This document shows, one piece after another, positions 1 through 7,929 of a stretch of 64,000 bases of DNA. The position numbers were made by a program, and so were the translations under genes. Position 1 is the stretch's first letter; every line of letters begins with the position of its first letter. The stretch is from Nocardia transvalensis NBRC 15921 (GTDB lineage: Bacteria > Actinomycetota > Actinomycetes > Mycobacteriales > Mycobacteriaceae), in NCBI RefSeq assembly GCF_000308875.1, contig NZ_BAGL01000080.1:1-64000 (forward strand), in the 5' to 3' direction. The notes below the pieces were generated by a model. The model made no database searches. It was given only the letters and a program-made list of their open reading frames with translations, and had not been told where the DNA came from.

Positions 1-513
1 GAGCCGGCCCTCGCTGCCCACCTCGCGCGCCACGCGGGTCACCTCGTCGCCGAAGGCCGACAGCTGATCCACCATCGTGTTGATGGTGTTCTTCAGCTCC
101 AGCAGCTCGCCCTTGACGTCGACGGTGATCTTCTGCGACAGATCGCCTTTGGCGACCGCGGTGGCGACGCCGGCGATATCGCGCACCTGCGCGGTGAGGT
201 TGTCCGCCATGGCGTTCACCGAGGCGGTGAGGTCCTTCCACGTGCCCGACAGCCCCGGCACCGACGCCTGACCGCCGAGCTTGCCGTCGGTGCCCACCTC
301 GCGGGCCACCCGGATCACCTCGGTGGTGAACAGCGCCAGCTGGTCGACCATGCCGTTGAACACGATGGCGATCTCGTCCAGCGTCGGATCGCCCACCTGC
401 GGCAGCGACCGGCCGAAATCGCCGTCTCGGACGGCCTTCAGGCCGTTGAGCAGCGGCTGCAGGCGCTCGTCGTTGCCACTGACCCGTTCTGCGGTCGCCA
501 TGTCCTGGACCAT
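1..513 (-). CDS. HAMP-repeat sensor (hybrid histidine kinase type), N-terminal part, cut by window edge
   Basis: Partial gene: 171 codons run off the left edge. Read on the minus strand, it opens MVQDMATAERVSGNDERLQP and contains two HAMP-like repeats (about residues 15-65 and 107-157). Signatures are FGRSLPQVGDPTLDEIAIVF, LTASVNAMADNLTAQVRDIA and KGELLELKNTINTMVDQLSAF. This repeating pattern is known from large cytosolic hybrid histidine kinases that carry several HAMP units before GAF, kinase and receiver domains; those later parts are not visible here. The ATG at 513 is chosen because a purine-rich RBS (gaaggcagg) precedes it; a second in-frame ATG is at 501. It lies 28 bp after a receiver-domain gene on the same strand, so the two probably form one signalling operon. 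No membrane segment is seen in this part. Confidence 0.8.
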   Translation of the reverse strand, partial: MVQDMATAERVSGNDERLQPLLNGLKAVRDGDFGRSLPQVGDPTLDEIAIVFNGMVDQLALFTTEVIRVAREVGTDGKLGGQASVPGLSGTWKDLTASVNAMADNLTAQVRDIAGVATAVAKGDLSQKITVDVKGELLELKNTINTMVDQLSAFGDEVTRVAREVGSEGRL

Positions 514-541
514 CGTCGGCCTGCCTTCACTGCGATATCTG

Positions 542-961
542 TCAATGCCCGAGATCGGCGTCGAAATAGTCGTCACCGGCGGCGACCCGCCGGATCACCT
601 GTAGGAGGTCCTCGAACAGGCCCGTCTTCAACATCAGCCCGGCGCCGCCCGCCCTGGCCACCCGGTCGAGCATGTCCCGGTCGGCGTATCCGGTGAATAC
701 GAGGACCCGGACTCCCGGCGACACGTCGCACAGCGTGGTGATCGCCTCGATGCCGTCGCCGTCGCGCAGGCGGCGGTCGAGCAGGACGACGTTCGGGCGG
801 GCGCGCGCCGTCGCGGTGATCGTGTCGGCGACCGATCCGGTCCGCTCGACGACCTGGATGTCGTCGACCAGTTCGAAGGCGGAATCCAGTGCCACCGCAA
901 CCATCGGATGGTCCTCCGCCACCAGCAGCCGGATGGCGTCCTCCGCCGTATCGGATGGCAT
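542..961 (-). CDS. Single-domain response regulator (CheY-like receiver)
   Basis: The 139-residue protein is one receiver domain and nothing else. Acidic pocket residues are E16/D17 (LLVAEDHP), phospho-acceptor D62 (VVLLDRRLRDGDG), T90 (VLVFTGY) and K112 (LMLKTG). All residues needed for phosphorylation are present. There is no DNA-binding output domain, so it probably acts through protein contacts or as a phosphate shuttle. It is the first gene of a minus-strand pair with the HAMP-repeat sensor (gap 28 bp), which makes that sensor the likely phosphate donor. This pairing is inferred from position; the kinase domain lies outside the window. The start ATG at 961 fits the usual N-terminus of the family. 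Confidence 0.85.
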   Translation of the reverse strand: MPSDTAEDAIRLLVAEDHPMVAVALDSAFELVDDIQVVERTGSVADTITATARARPNVVLLDRRLRDGDGIEAITTLCDVSPGVRVLVFTGYADRDMLDRVARAGGAGLMLKTGLFEDLLQVIRRVAAGDDYFDADLGH

Positions 962-992
962 GCGGAAATTCTATGGCGATTACCGGCGGTTA

Positions 993-1016
993 CCACCCGG
1001 TTTCCCGAAGATAAAC
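993..1016 (-). promoter_or_regulatory. Possible SigB/SigF-type promoter for the receiver-sensor pair
   Basis: On the minus strand GTTT (1016-1013) is followed after 14 bases by GGGTGG (998-993), close to the actinobacterial stress-sigma pattern GTTT-N14-16-GGGTAT. It sits 32 bp upstream of the response-regulator start. The -10 element matches only partly, so this is tentative. The rest of the gap 962-1308 shows no gene. Confidence 0.25.
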
Positions 1017-1308
1017 GCAGGTCATGGACCCACCGCACGGTCTCTTTCGGGTGTGTTGACACTAGGATTCAGCGCCCGGGCAACCCGTCCGGTACGTATG
1101 TGGGACGGCACTCCCCGGCCCCGGCGCGGCCGGGCCGCACACACCTATCCAGCCAGGTCGCCGGGTTCGCACCGGGATCCGGGCGAACCGCGGGGCCGCC
1201 CGGATTCCCGCCCGCTCCGGCCATCGCCGCGGACCCGGAGCGGTCGTCCGGACGCCCGGTTTCGCTGTGATGGGAATCTCAGTGCGACAAAAGTTTTCAA
1301 TCACCGGG

Positions 1309-1800
1309 TCAGTGCTTGCGAACCACCCGCTCGTCCTCGCCGGGCTTCCAGATGGTCACGTCCATGTGACCGCCGCCGACCTCGACCGCGGACGCGCCGG
1401 TGATATCGGCGACGTAGAACGGGTCGAACACCCGCCCGCGCAGGTCGAACCCGGTCTTGTCGTACAGGTCCCGGGCGTAGCGCTGGTGCAGCCGGTCGTC
1501 CGGGACGTGGCGGACCGTGCCCCACAGTTTCGCGTCCCCGTCGCCCACCTGCGTGTCGACGGTGGCCGTGTGCAGGCAGAACCGCGGATCGCGGCGCAGG
1601 TCCAGGAATTTCGTCGTGCCCGGCATACCGCCCACGACCAGTTCGCCCTCGAAGATCCGCGGTTCCATCGGGCTGATCCGGGGGTAGCCGTCCGAGCGAT
1701 TGGTGGCCAGCATGCAGAGATTGCCCGTCGCGGCGTGACGCCGGAGGAAGATCGCGGAGATCCGCGGCGCCGCCGTCGTGAACTCGGCCCAGGTCGTCAT
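1309..1800 (-). CDS. Pyridoxamine 5'-phosphate oxidase-family protein
   Basis: The 163-residue protein has the split-barrel flavin/F420-binding fold pattern. It starts TTWAEFTTAAPRISAIFLRR and contains LCMLATNRSDGYPRISPMEP, the usual strand-turn-strand where substrate and cofactor meet. FLDLRRDPRFCLHTAT and GDAKLWGTVRHVPDD follow. Many actinobacterial members are small F420- or FMN-dependent reductases; the cofactor and substrate cannot be told from sequence. ATG 1800 is preferred over the longer upstream reading (from 1839) because the extra 13 residues (MRRVPVRAAYRGR) are not family-like. It is divergent from the secreted protease at 1955. Confidence 0.75.
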   Translation of the reverse strand: MTTWAEFTTAAPRISAIFLRRHAATGNLCMLATNRSDGYPRISPMEPRIFEGELVVGGMPGTTKFLDLRRDPRFCLHTATVDTQVGDGDAKLWGTVRHVPDDRLHQRYARDLYDKTGFDLRGRVFDPFYVADITGASAVEVGGGHMDVTIWKPGEDERVVRKH

Positions 1801-1954
1801 GCGCCCACGGTAGGCCGCGCGGACCGGAACGCGGCGCATTCCGCCGTATCCGCCCGCGTCCCCGCCGACTCGCCAGTACGGCGGCCGGTGCGGCAGACTC
1901 GCGTCGGTGTGCCCGGCCGCCGGTCCGGGCGCCCGTCATCCGAGGAGGTACGAC

Positions 1955-2698
1955 ATGCCCATCTCCCGCGGCGTCACCGCGGCCCTCGCCGCGCTCACGG
2001 GCGCCGGATTCCTCGCCGCGGCGCCGGCCCAGGCAGTGGTGGGCGGCGCCGAGGCCCAGGCGTCGGCCTATCCGTGGCTGGGCGCCATCGGCACCCCCTG
2101 GTACGCGACCCGGCCCGGCGGCCAGTTCTGCGCCGGATCGCTCGTCGCGCCCGATCGCGTCGTCACGGCCGCGCACTGCGGCGCGCTGGCGAAGGTGCTG
2201 CCCGGGACGACGGTCACCTTCGGACGCACCGATGCCGGGGACTCCGGCGGAATCACCGTGGGTATCAAGGACATCCGGATCCATCCGGACTTCCGGGTCT
2301 CGACGTTCGGCGATACGCTCGCCTTCCACCACGACGTCGCCGTGCTCACCCTCGCCGATCCCGTCGACCTGCCGACCGTGGACATCGGTGCCCCGCACGG
2401 CGATTCGGCCACCGTGGCCGGATGGGGCGTCACCTCCGACGAGGACGACTCCAACAGCCACCTGCGCGCCGCGGACGTTCCCCTCCTCCCCGATGCCGCG
2501 TGCGCGGCCTACGGCGCCGATTTCGATCCCGGCGAGGCCCTGTGCGCCGGCTCGACCGACGCCGACGCCGCCAATTTCGACAGCGGCGGCCCGCTGCTCG
2601 TCGACGGCAAGCTCGCGGGCATCGTGTCGTGGGGCAAGGGAAGCGCCGAACCGGGTTACCCCGGTCTCTACGCCCGCGTTCCGGCGCTCGACTTCTGA
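1955..2698 (+). CDS. Secreted trypsin-like serine protease (S1 family)
   Basis: The 247-residue precursor has a signal peptide (residues 1-27, ending AAAPAQA), after which the mature N-terminus would be VVGG, the classic trypsin activation end. The catalytic triad is H74 (TAAHC), D127 (HHDVAVLTL) and S210 (FDSGGPL). D204, six residues before the serine, matches the specificity-pocket Asp189 of trypsin, predicting cleavage after Arg or Lys. The protein ends at ARVPALDF, just before the C-terminal helix normally found in this fold, so it is slightly short. AGGAGG about 10 bp upstream fixes the ATG at 1955 over an in-frame start at 1907. Standalone gene; role in nutrition or host interaction is unknown. 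Confidence 0.88.
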   Translation: MPISRGVTAALAALTGAGFLAAAPAQAVVGGAEAQASAYPWLGAIGTPWYATRPGGQFCAGSLVAPDRVVTAAHCGALAKVLPGTTVTFGRTDAGDSGGITVGIKDIRIHPDFRVSTFGDTLAFHHDVAVLTLADPVDLPTVDIGAPHGDSATVAGWGVTSDEDDSNSHLRAADVPLLPDAACAAYGADFDPGEALCAGSTDADAANFDSGGPLLVDGKLAGIVSWGKGSAEPGYPGLYARVPALDF

Positions 2699-2978
2699 GA
2701 ATCGCCCGCGATTCCGATCCTCGGGTAGGCAAGGGATTCCCCCCGAGCGGTGCCGGACGAGTTTGCTGCCGGTGTGCTTGCGTCTCGATGCCGCCGACCT
2801 GACAGCACGAGGTGTAGTTGCCCGGCCGGCGCTGAATCGGGCGAACGGGATGTGGTCAACTGTCGCGGAACCGGCACGGCCACTGCCTCTCGCACGTAGG
2901 CTGACCCCATCCACCCCGGCCGCGACGACGCGGGGCGCACGCGACCGGCGGAGCACCGATCAGTGATGAGGGACTCTG

Positions 2979-3818
2979 ATGACCGCGCCGGATCCGAACG
3001 TGCCGTACTCGACTGTCGTGTCCACCGACGGCACCACCATCGCCTATCTCACCGTCGGCGCCGGGCCGCCGGTGGTCGTCGTCCCCGGCGTATTGGCGGT
3101 TGCCGGAGGATATCTGGACTTCGCCCGAGCCTTGGGGCTGCACTTCACCGTGCACGTGATCGAGCGCCGCGGCCGCGACGGCAGCGGCCCGCAGGGCGAC
3201 GACTACAGCATCGACAAGGAGCGCGAGGACCTGCTCGCCGTGTGCGACAAGACCGGCGCCCGATTTCTCGTCGGCCACAGTTACGGCGGGCTGGTGGCGC
3301 TGGAGACCGCGCGCGAGCGTCCCGATATCCGCAAGGTCGCCGTCTACGAGCCCGGCCTGTCGATCGACGGTTCCGTGCCGACCGCCTGGATGCCCGTCTA
3401 CGAGCGAAAACTCGCCCAGCACAAGCCGTTCGACGCGTTCGTGGAATTCACGCGGGCGATGGGCCCGGAGTCGGCGCGCCGCGCGCCGCGCTGGGTCATG
3501 CGGCGTGTCATGCCCATGCTCATGGAGGCACCCGAGCGCACGCTCGTCACCGGCCTGCTCGCCGAGAATCTCCGCGAGCACCGCGAGATCGTCCGCCTGG
3601 ACAACACCTATCCCCGCTACCAGGACATCGACGCCGAGGTCCTGTTCCTCCAGGGCGGCAAGGACCACACTCCCCAAGCCGACATCGACCGCGCCACACT
3701 CGAATACACCATCCCCCGCTGCACCGGCCACCTGTTCCCCGACCTCGACCACTTCGGCCTCGACAAACACGCGCCTCAGCGAGTAGCCGGGGTCATCAAC
3801 ACCTTCTTCTCCGGCTGA
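2979..3818 (+). CDS. Alpha/beta hydrolase
   Basis: The 279-residue protein has an alpha/beta hydrolase core. VVVVPGVLA precedes the oxyanion region, ERRGRDGSG follows strand 4, and FLVGHSYGGLVALE is the nucleophile elbow with S101. A late acid/His region is present near the end (HLFPDLDHFGLDKHAP). Substrate cannot be predicted; relatives include esterases and haloperoxidase-like proteins. It is cytosolic, with no signal peptide. It converges on the ferrochelatase gene, with a tandem-repeat array between the two. The preceding gap 2699-2978 holds no recognisable gene. Confidence 0.8.
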   Translation: MTAPDPNVPYSTVVSTDGTTIAYLTVGAGPPVVVVPGVLAVAGGYLDFARALGLHFTVHVIERRGRDGSGPQGDDYSIDKEREDLLAVCDKTGARFLVGHSYGGLVALETARERPDIRKVAVYEPGLSIDGSVPTAWMPVYERKLAQHKPFDAFVEFTRAMGPESARRAPRWVMRRVMPMLMEAPERTLVTGLLAENLREHREIVRLDNTYPRYQDIDAEVLFLQGGKDHTPQADIDRATLEYTIPRCTGHLFPDLDHFGLDKHAPQRVAGVINTFFSG

Positions 3819-3901
3819 CCCTCGATTGCTCGTTTTCCGGCATGCTGTTGGCCGGAATTCACTGCTGGTAGCTGGTTCCCGGCCAAAAGCGTGCCGGGAA
3901 A

Positions 3902-4150
3902 ATGAAGGGGCTCGCGCGGGGCGGGAAACGAGGGGGCTCGCGCGGGTGGGAAACGAAGGCGCTCACGCGGGGCGGGAAACGAAGGCGCTCACGCGGGGCG
4001 GGAAACAAAGGCACTCACGCAGGTGGGAAACGAAGGCGCTCACGCGGGGCGGGAAACAAAGGCACTCACGCAGGTGGGAAACGAAGGCGCTCACGCGGGG
4101 CGGGAAACAAAGGCACTCACGCAGGGCGGGAAATAAAGGGGCTTGCGCGG
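3902..4150. repeat. Tandem array of ~10 copies of a 25-26 bp unit between convergent genes
   Basis: Two unit types alternate. Type A is 26 bp, opening gaaggcgctcacgcgggg and closing cgggaaac. Type B is 25 bp, opening aaaggcactcacgcagg and closing tgggaaac. The order is roughly two diverged copies, A, A, B, A, B, A, B-like, then a decayed last copy. There are no unique spacers, so it is not a CRISPR array. The array fills the gap between the stop codons of the alpha/beta hydrolase (3818) and ferrochelatase (4157). All six frames read through it, which gives meaningless repetitive open frames. Confidence 0.9.
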
Positions 4151-4156
4151 GGTGAG

Positions 4157-5224
4157 TCAGGCTGGGGTGGGGCGGCGGGTGGGTTCGCAGCAGCCGACGG
4201 CGCAGGGGGCTCCGTTCGTGGTGCAGCCGTAGCCGGGGACCTCGCCGAGGCGGCGGGGGGCGGTGTCCGAGAGGTGTTCGGCCACCAATTCGGCTACCAG
4301 TTCGGCGAAGCGGGGGTCCGTGCCCGGGGTGGCGGCGCGGGCGAAGGCCATGCCGAGGTCGGCGGCCTTCTCGCGGGCCTCGTTGTCGAGATCCCAGACG
4401 ACCTCGAGGTGGTCGGAGACGAAACCCACGGGGCAGACGACGACGGCGTCGATTCCCTTGGCGGACAGCGCTTCCAGGTGGTCGACGATATCGGGGTCCA
4501 GCCACGGGACCTGGGGCGGGCCGGAGCGGGACTGCCAGACCACGTCGTAGTCGCCGAATCCGGTGGCGGCGGCGCACAATCGGGCGGCCTCGGCGACCTG
4601 GCGGCTGTACAGTTCACCGCCGTCGGCCGGTGGTCCGGCGGCGGCATCGGCCGCCACCGGAATCGAGTGCGCCGTGAAGACCAGCCGGGCGCGGTCCCGC
4701 CGGTCGGCCGGAATCTCCCGCACCGCAGCGCGAATCGCGTCGGCGAAGGCATCGACGAGCAGCGGGTGGTCGAAGAACTGCCGCAGCTTCACCAGCTCCG
4801 GCGCTCCCGCTCCGGCCGCCGCGCGCGCCCGCGCGATGTCCTCGTCGTACTGCCGGCAGCCGGAGTAGCCGCCCCACGCGGATGTCGGGAACACCAGGGC
4901 CGCCCCGATCCCGTCGGCCCGCATCCGCTCGACCGTCTCCTCGACCATCGGATGCCAGTTGCGGTTACCGAAGTACACCGGCAATTCGACACCGCGCCTG
5001 GCGAATTCGGCCTCCACGGCCGCGATGATGTCGCGGTTGAGCGCGTTGATGGGCGAGACGCCGCCGAAGTGCAGATAGTGCTGAGCGACCTCCTCGAGAC
5101 GTTCCCGGGGCACACCGCGCCCCCGGGTCACGTTCTCCAGGAAGGGCATCACGTCCTCCGGACGCTCCGGCCCGCCGAAGGACAGCACCAGTAACGCCTC
5201 GTAGTCCGTGCCCGTCTCGGTCAT
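4157..5224 (-). CDS. hemH: Ferrochelatase (actinobacterial coproporphyrin type)
   Basis: The 355-residue enzyme inserts ferrous iron into a porphyrin. In actinobacteria the substrate is coproporphyrin III, giving coproheme (enzyme also called CpfC). Recognised by LLVLSFGGPERPEDVMPFLENV at the N-terminus (19 of these residues are typical), HYLHFGGVSPIN, FGNRNWHPMVEE, the metal-site histidine in FTAHSIP, and VCPVGFVSDHLEVVWDLD. The C-terminal tail GCTTNGAPCAVGCCEP carries the closely spaced cysteines that ligate a [2Fe-2S] cluster in actinobacterial homologues. It follows inhA by 11 bp, as hemZ (Rv1485) follows inhA in M. tuberculosis, so it is likely the last gene of the fabG1-inhA-hemH transcript. 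Confidence 0.95.
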   Translation of the reverse strand: MTETGTDYEALLVLSFGGPERPEDVMPFLENVTRGRGVPRERLEEVAQHYLHFGGVSPINALNRDIIAAVEAEFARRGVELPVYFGNRNWHPMVEETVERMRADGIGAALVFPTSAWGGYSGCRQYDEDIARARAAAGAGAPELVKLRQFFDHPLLVDAFADAIRAAVREIPADRRDRARLVFTAHSIPVAADAAAGPPADGGELYSRQVAEAARLCAAATGFGDYDVVWQSRSGPPQVPWLDPDIVDHLEALSAKGIDAVVVCPVGFVSDHLEVVWDLDNEAREKAADLGMAFARAATPGTDPRFAELVAELVAEHLSDTAPRRLGEVPGYGCTTNGAPCAVGCCEPTRRPTPA

Positions 5225-5235
5225 CGCGGGAAGGC

Positions 5236-6072
5236 TCAGTTCGTGCCGAAGTTGTCCGGGAACCAGGTGTTGTGGCTGGCGCCGCCGTCGACGTAGATGA
5301 TGGAGCCGGTGGTGCCGGGCAGCCAGTCCGACAGCAGGGTGACGATGGAGCGGGCCACGACCGTCGGGTCGTCGACGTCCCAGCCGATCGGGGACGCGCC
5401 GTCCCAGTAGGTGTTGAGCATGGTCAGCTGCTTGGCGTCGTCGGTGGCGGTGCCCGCGATGGCCTTGGCGGCGAGGGTCTTGATCGGGCCCGCGGCGATC
5501 AGGTTGGAGCGAATCCGCTTGGCCTCGCCCACCTCTCGCGCCACGTACCGGTTCACCGACTCCAGCGCGGCCTTGGCGACGCCCATCCAGTTGTAGTACG
5601 GCAGCGCGGTGCGCGGATCGAAGTCCATGCCCACGATCGAGCCGCCCTCGTTCATCACCGGCAGCACGGCCCGCGCCAGCGACGCGTAGCTCCAGGCCGA
5701 GATCTCGAACGACTTCGCGGCGTCGGGACCCGGGCCGTCCAGGAACGGCTTGGCCTCGGGGCCCATCAGGGTCCGCGGTGCGAAGGCGATCGAGTGCAGC
5801 ACGCCGTCGACGCCCTCGGGGGCCAGTTCGCGCACCTTGTCCGCCAGCGCGCCGAGGTCGTCCTCGCTGGTGATGTCGAGGCCGATGGCGGCCGGGATCT
5901 CCTGCGGCAGCCGCTTGGCGATCCGGTCGATCAGCCGCAGCCGCTCCGGGATGCCGGTGATGATCACCTTCGCGCCCTGCTCCTGCGCCACCTTGGCGGC
6001 GTGGAAGGCGATCGAGGCGTCGGTGATGATGCCGGTGATGAGGACGGTCTTGCCCTCGAGCAATCCGGTCAT
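5236..6072 (-). CDS. inhA: NADH-dependent enoyl-[acyl carrier protein] reductase InhA
   Basis: The 278-residue short-chain reductase performs the last step of each FAS-II elongation cycle that builds meromycolate chains. It opens MTGLLEGKTVLITGIITDAS, very close to the M. tuberculosis protein. Visible key residues are S94 (LHSIAF), catalytic Y160 and K167 (PYYNWMGVAKAALESVN), and the NADH loop GIITDASIAFH. The final segment PDNFGTN is longer than the 269-residue M. tuberculosis enzyme. ATG 6072 is chosen because the protein starts as the family does and an AGGAGA lies about 11 bp upstream; an in-frame start at 6120 is less likely. It follows fabG1 in the same order as in mycobacteria. Its presence points to a mycolate-producing genus. 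Confidence 0.96.
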   Translation of the reverse strand: MTGLLEGKTVLITGIITDASIAFHAAKVAQEQGAKVIITGIPERLRLIDRIAKRLPQEIPAAIGLDITSEDDLGALADKVRELAPEGVDGVLHSIAFAPRTLMGPEAKPFLDGPGPDAAKSFEISAWSYASLARAVLPVMNEGGSIVGMDFDPRTALPYYNWMGVAKAALESVNRYVAREVGEAKRIRSNLIAAGPIKTLAAKAIAGTATDDAKQLTMLNTYWDGASPIGWDVDDPTVVARSIVTLLSDWLPGTTGSIIYVDGGASHNTWFPDNFGTN

Positions 6073-6148
6073 GGGGTGTCGGGTCTCCTGTTCAGGGGTC
6101 TGATGGGTCCCGGCGCGCACACGGCCCGGGACGGCGAGATCGGAACGC

Positions 6149-6868
6149 TCAGTGGCCCATGCCCAGGCCGCCGTCGACCGGGATGATCGCGCCGGAGATG
6201 TACTGGGCGTCGTCGGAGGCCAGGAAGCTGATCGCGGCGGCGACGTCGTCCGTATTGCCCATCCGGCCGGCCGGGATCGCCTTCAGGGCGACCTCGCGCA
6301 TCTCCTCGGTCATCTCGTCGCGGGTCATATCGGTATCGATGAACCCGGGCGCCACCACGTTGGCGGTGATGTTGCGCGACCCGATCTCGCGGGTGATCGC
6401 GCGCGCCATACCGATCAGACCCGCCTTGGCCGCCGCGTAGTTGACCTGGCCCGGGACGCCCATTGTGCCCACGACCGAGCCGAGGAAGATCATCCGCCCG
6501 AACCGCGCCCGCAGCATCGCCCGGTTGGCCCGCTTGGCGCAGCGCCACGCGCCGGTCAGGTTGGCGTCGATGACCCGGGTGAACTGCTCCTCGCTCATCC
6601 GCATCAGCAGCGTGTTGTCCACGATGCCCGCGTTGGCCACCAGCACCTCGACCGGACCCTGCTTCGCCTCCACCTCGGCGAACGCCTGGTCGATCGAATC
6701 GATATCGGTCACATCGCATTTCACGCCGAGCAGCCCGTCCGGCACCCCGGAACCGCGATGCGTCACAGCGACCTTGTGTCCGTCGGCGGCGAGCCGCTGG
6801 GCGACCGCGAGACCGATGCCGCGGTTGCCGCCCGTCACCAGAACCGAGCGGGATGTGAAGTTCGACAT
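6149..6868 (-). CDS. fabG1: 3-oxoacyl-ACP reductase FabG1 (MabA)
   Basis: The 239-residue SDR reduces beta-ketoacyl-ACP with NADPH in FAS-II. The Rossmann motif is GGNRGIG (13-19) and NAG is at 79-81. The catalytic set is S131 (FLGSVVG), Y144 and K148 (VNYAAAKAG), and the C-terminal end VDGGLGMGH is typical. It is the first gene of the fabG1-inhA-hemH run and lies 56 bp after the VWA gene on the same strand. A -10-like TAGGTT ends 7 bp before the ATG, so the transcript may be leaderless (see the promoter entry). In M. tuberculosis this promoter region controls InhA dosage. Confidence 0.95.
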   Translation of the reverse strand: MSNFTSRSVLVTGGNRGIGLAVAQRLAADGHKVAVTHRGSGVPDGLLGVKCDVTDIDSIDQAFAEVEAKQGPVEVLVANAGIVDNTLLMRMSEEQFTRVIDANLTGAWRCAKRANRAMLRARFGRMIFLGSVVGTMGVPGQVNYAAAKAGLIGMARAITREIGSRNITANVVAPGFIDTDMTRDEMTEEMREVALKAIPAGRMGNTDDVAAAISFLASDDAQYISGAIIPVDGGLGMGH

Positions 6869-6881
6869 GGGTGTAAACCTA
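6869..6881 (-). promoter_or_regulatory. Likely fabG1-inhA promoter -10 element, probably leaderless
   Basis: On the minus strand gaTAGGTT ends 7 bases before the fabG1 ATG (6868). That is the distance expected if transcription starts on the first base of the codon. From memory, the M. tuberculosis fabG1 promoter has the same gataggtt core immediately upstream of its GTG start. No convincing Shine-Dalgarno lies between. Position and resemblance are seen; leaderless use is inferred. Confidence 0.5.
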
Positions 6882-6924
6882 TCTGTTCGAGTTCAGCTGT
6901 CGTGCTCGGGCTGCGCGGTACCCG

Positions 6925-7929
6925 CTATGGCAGGCGTTGACGATAGACCAAACCACCCACGACACCCGCGGCGGTTATCAGAAGTCCCAACAGCAGCCAC
7001 GGACGGCTGGCGTCGCCCATCTGCATCTCGAACCCGATCTGCTTGTCCAGGGTGTCGTAGACGGCGGTCAGTTCCTCCAGCGAGGACGCGGTGTAGAAGT
7101 CGCCGCCGGAGATCTTCGCGATCTCGCGCAGCGAATCGTCGTCCACCGGCACCGGCACGCGCTGCGGGGACTTGCCGTCCTTGTCCGGGATCTCCACCGA
7201 CCCCCAGGTGGTGCCGAACGAGATCGTCGACACGGGGATGCCCTTCTGCTTGGCCATCCGGGCGGCGACGAAGCCGTGCCGCGGATTGTCGATGTCCTTG
7301 TCATCGGGCACGGTCTGCTTACCGTCGGACATCAGCACGATGCGCGCGGGCGGCGGGGTCTCGGCGCCGCCGAGGACCGAGGCGAGGGTGTCGACGGCCT
7401 GCATGGCGCTGAAGATGCCCTCACCGGTGGCCGTGCGCTCGGCCAGTTTCATGTTCTGGATGGCCGCCTTGACGGCCTCGCGGTTGGTGGTCGGCGACAC
7501 CTGCACCGAGGCGGTGCCCGCGAAGGTCACCAGCCCGAGATTGATTCCGGGCGTGAGACCTTCGGCGAAGTCGCTGGCCGCCTTCTTGGCGACCTGCACG
7601 CGCGAGGGCGGCACGTCGGTCGCCTCCATGGACAGCGACACGTCGATCACCAGCATGACGGTGGCGCGGTTGCGCGGGACCTTCTTCGCCGCCTGCGGAC
7701 CGGCCGCGGCGATGGTCAGCAGGACGAGGCCGACCAGCATGAGGGCCACGGGCACGTGCCGCCAGCCGCTGGGCCGCTTGGGCGCGACCTGTTCCAGCGC
7801 CTCCATATTGGCGAACCGGAGCACGTGCCGCTTGCGCCGCCGCTGCACCACCACGTAGAGCAGGGCGATGGCGGCGACGACGAGCAGGAAGGCCAGCCAG
7901 CCGGCGGCCGAGAAGTGCGAAATACTCAC
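6925..7929 (-). CDS. VWA-domain membrane protein (Rv1481-like)
   Basis: The 334-residue protein has an N-terminal membrane helix (LAFLLVVAAIALLYVVV), a short basic loop, a second helix (HVPVALMLVGLVLLTIAAAG), a von Willebrand factor A domain and a C-terminal helix (LLLGLLITAAGVVGGLVY). The MIDAS metal site is intact: MLVIDVSLSMEATD gives D-x-S-x-S. Such proteins work with a MoxR AAA+ ATPase and a DUF58 protein, both encoded just upstream, in a complex thought to mature or activate envelope proteins. The GTG start at 7929 overlaps the stop of the DUF58 gene in a GTGA, which supports this start over a longer reading to 8007. Confidence 0.9.
   Translation of the reverse strand: MSISHFSAAGWLAFLLVVAAIALLYVVVQRRRKRHVLRFANMEALEQVAPKRPSGWRHVPVALMLVGLVLLTIAAAGPQAAKKVPRNRATVMLVIDVSLSMEATDVPPSRVQVAKKAASDFAEGLTPGINLGLVTFAGTASVQVSPTTNREAVKAAIQNMKLAERTATGEGIFSAMQAVDTLASVLGGAETPPPARIVLMSDGKQTVPDDKDIDNPRHGFVAARMAKQKGIPVSTISFGTTWGSVEIPDKDGKSPQRVPVPVDDDSLREIAKISGGDFYTASSLEELTAVYDTLDKQIGFEMQMGDASRPWLLLGLLITAAGVVGGLVYRQRLP

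Noticed and set aside
3902..4150. CRISPR array
   Set aside because: Units abut directly, with no unique spacers and no cas genes nearby.
3826..4577. Repetitive open frames through the tandem array (both strands)
   Set aside because: The unit length and lack of stops create them; the translation is a repeat artefact.
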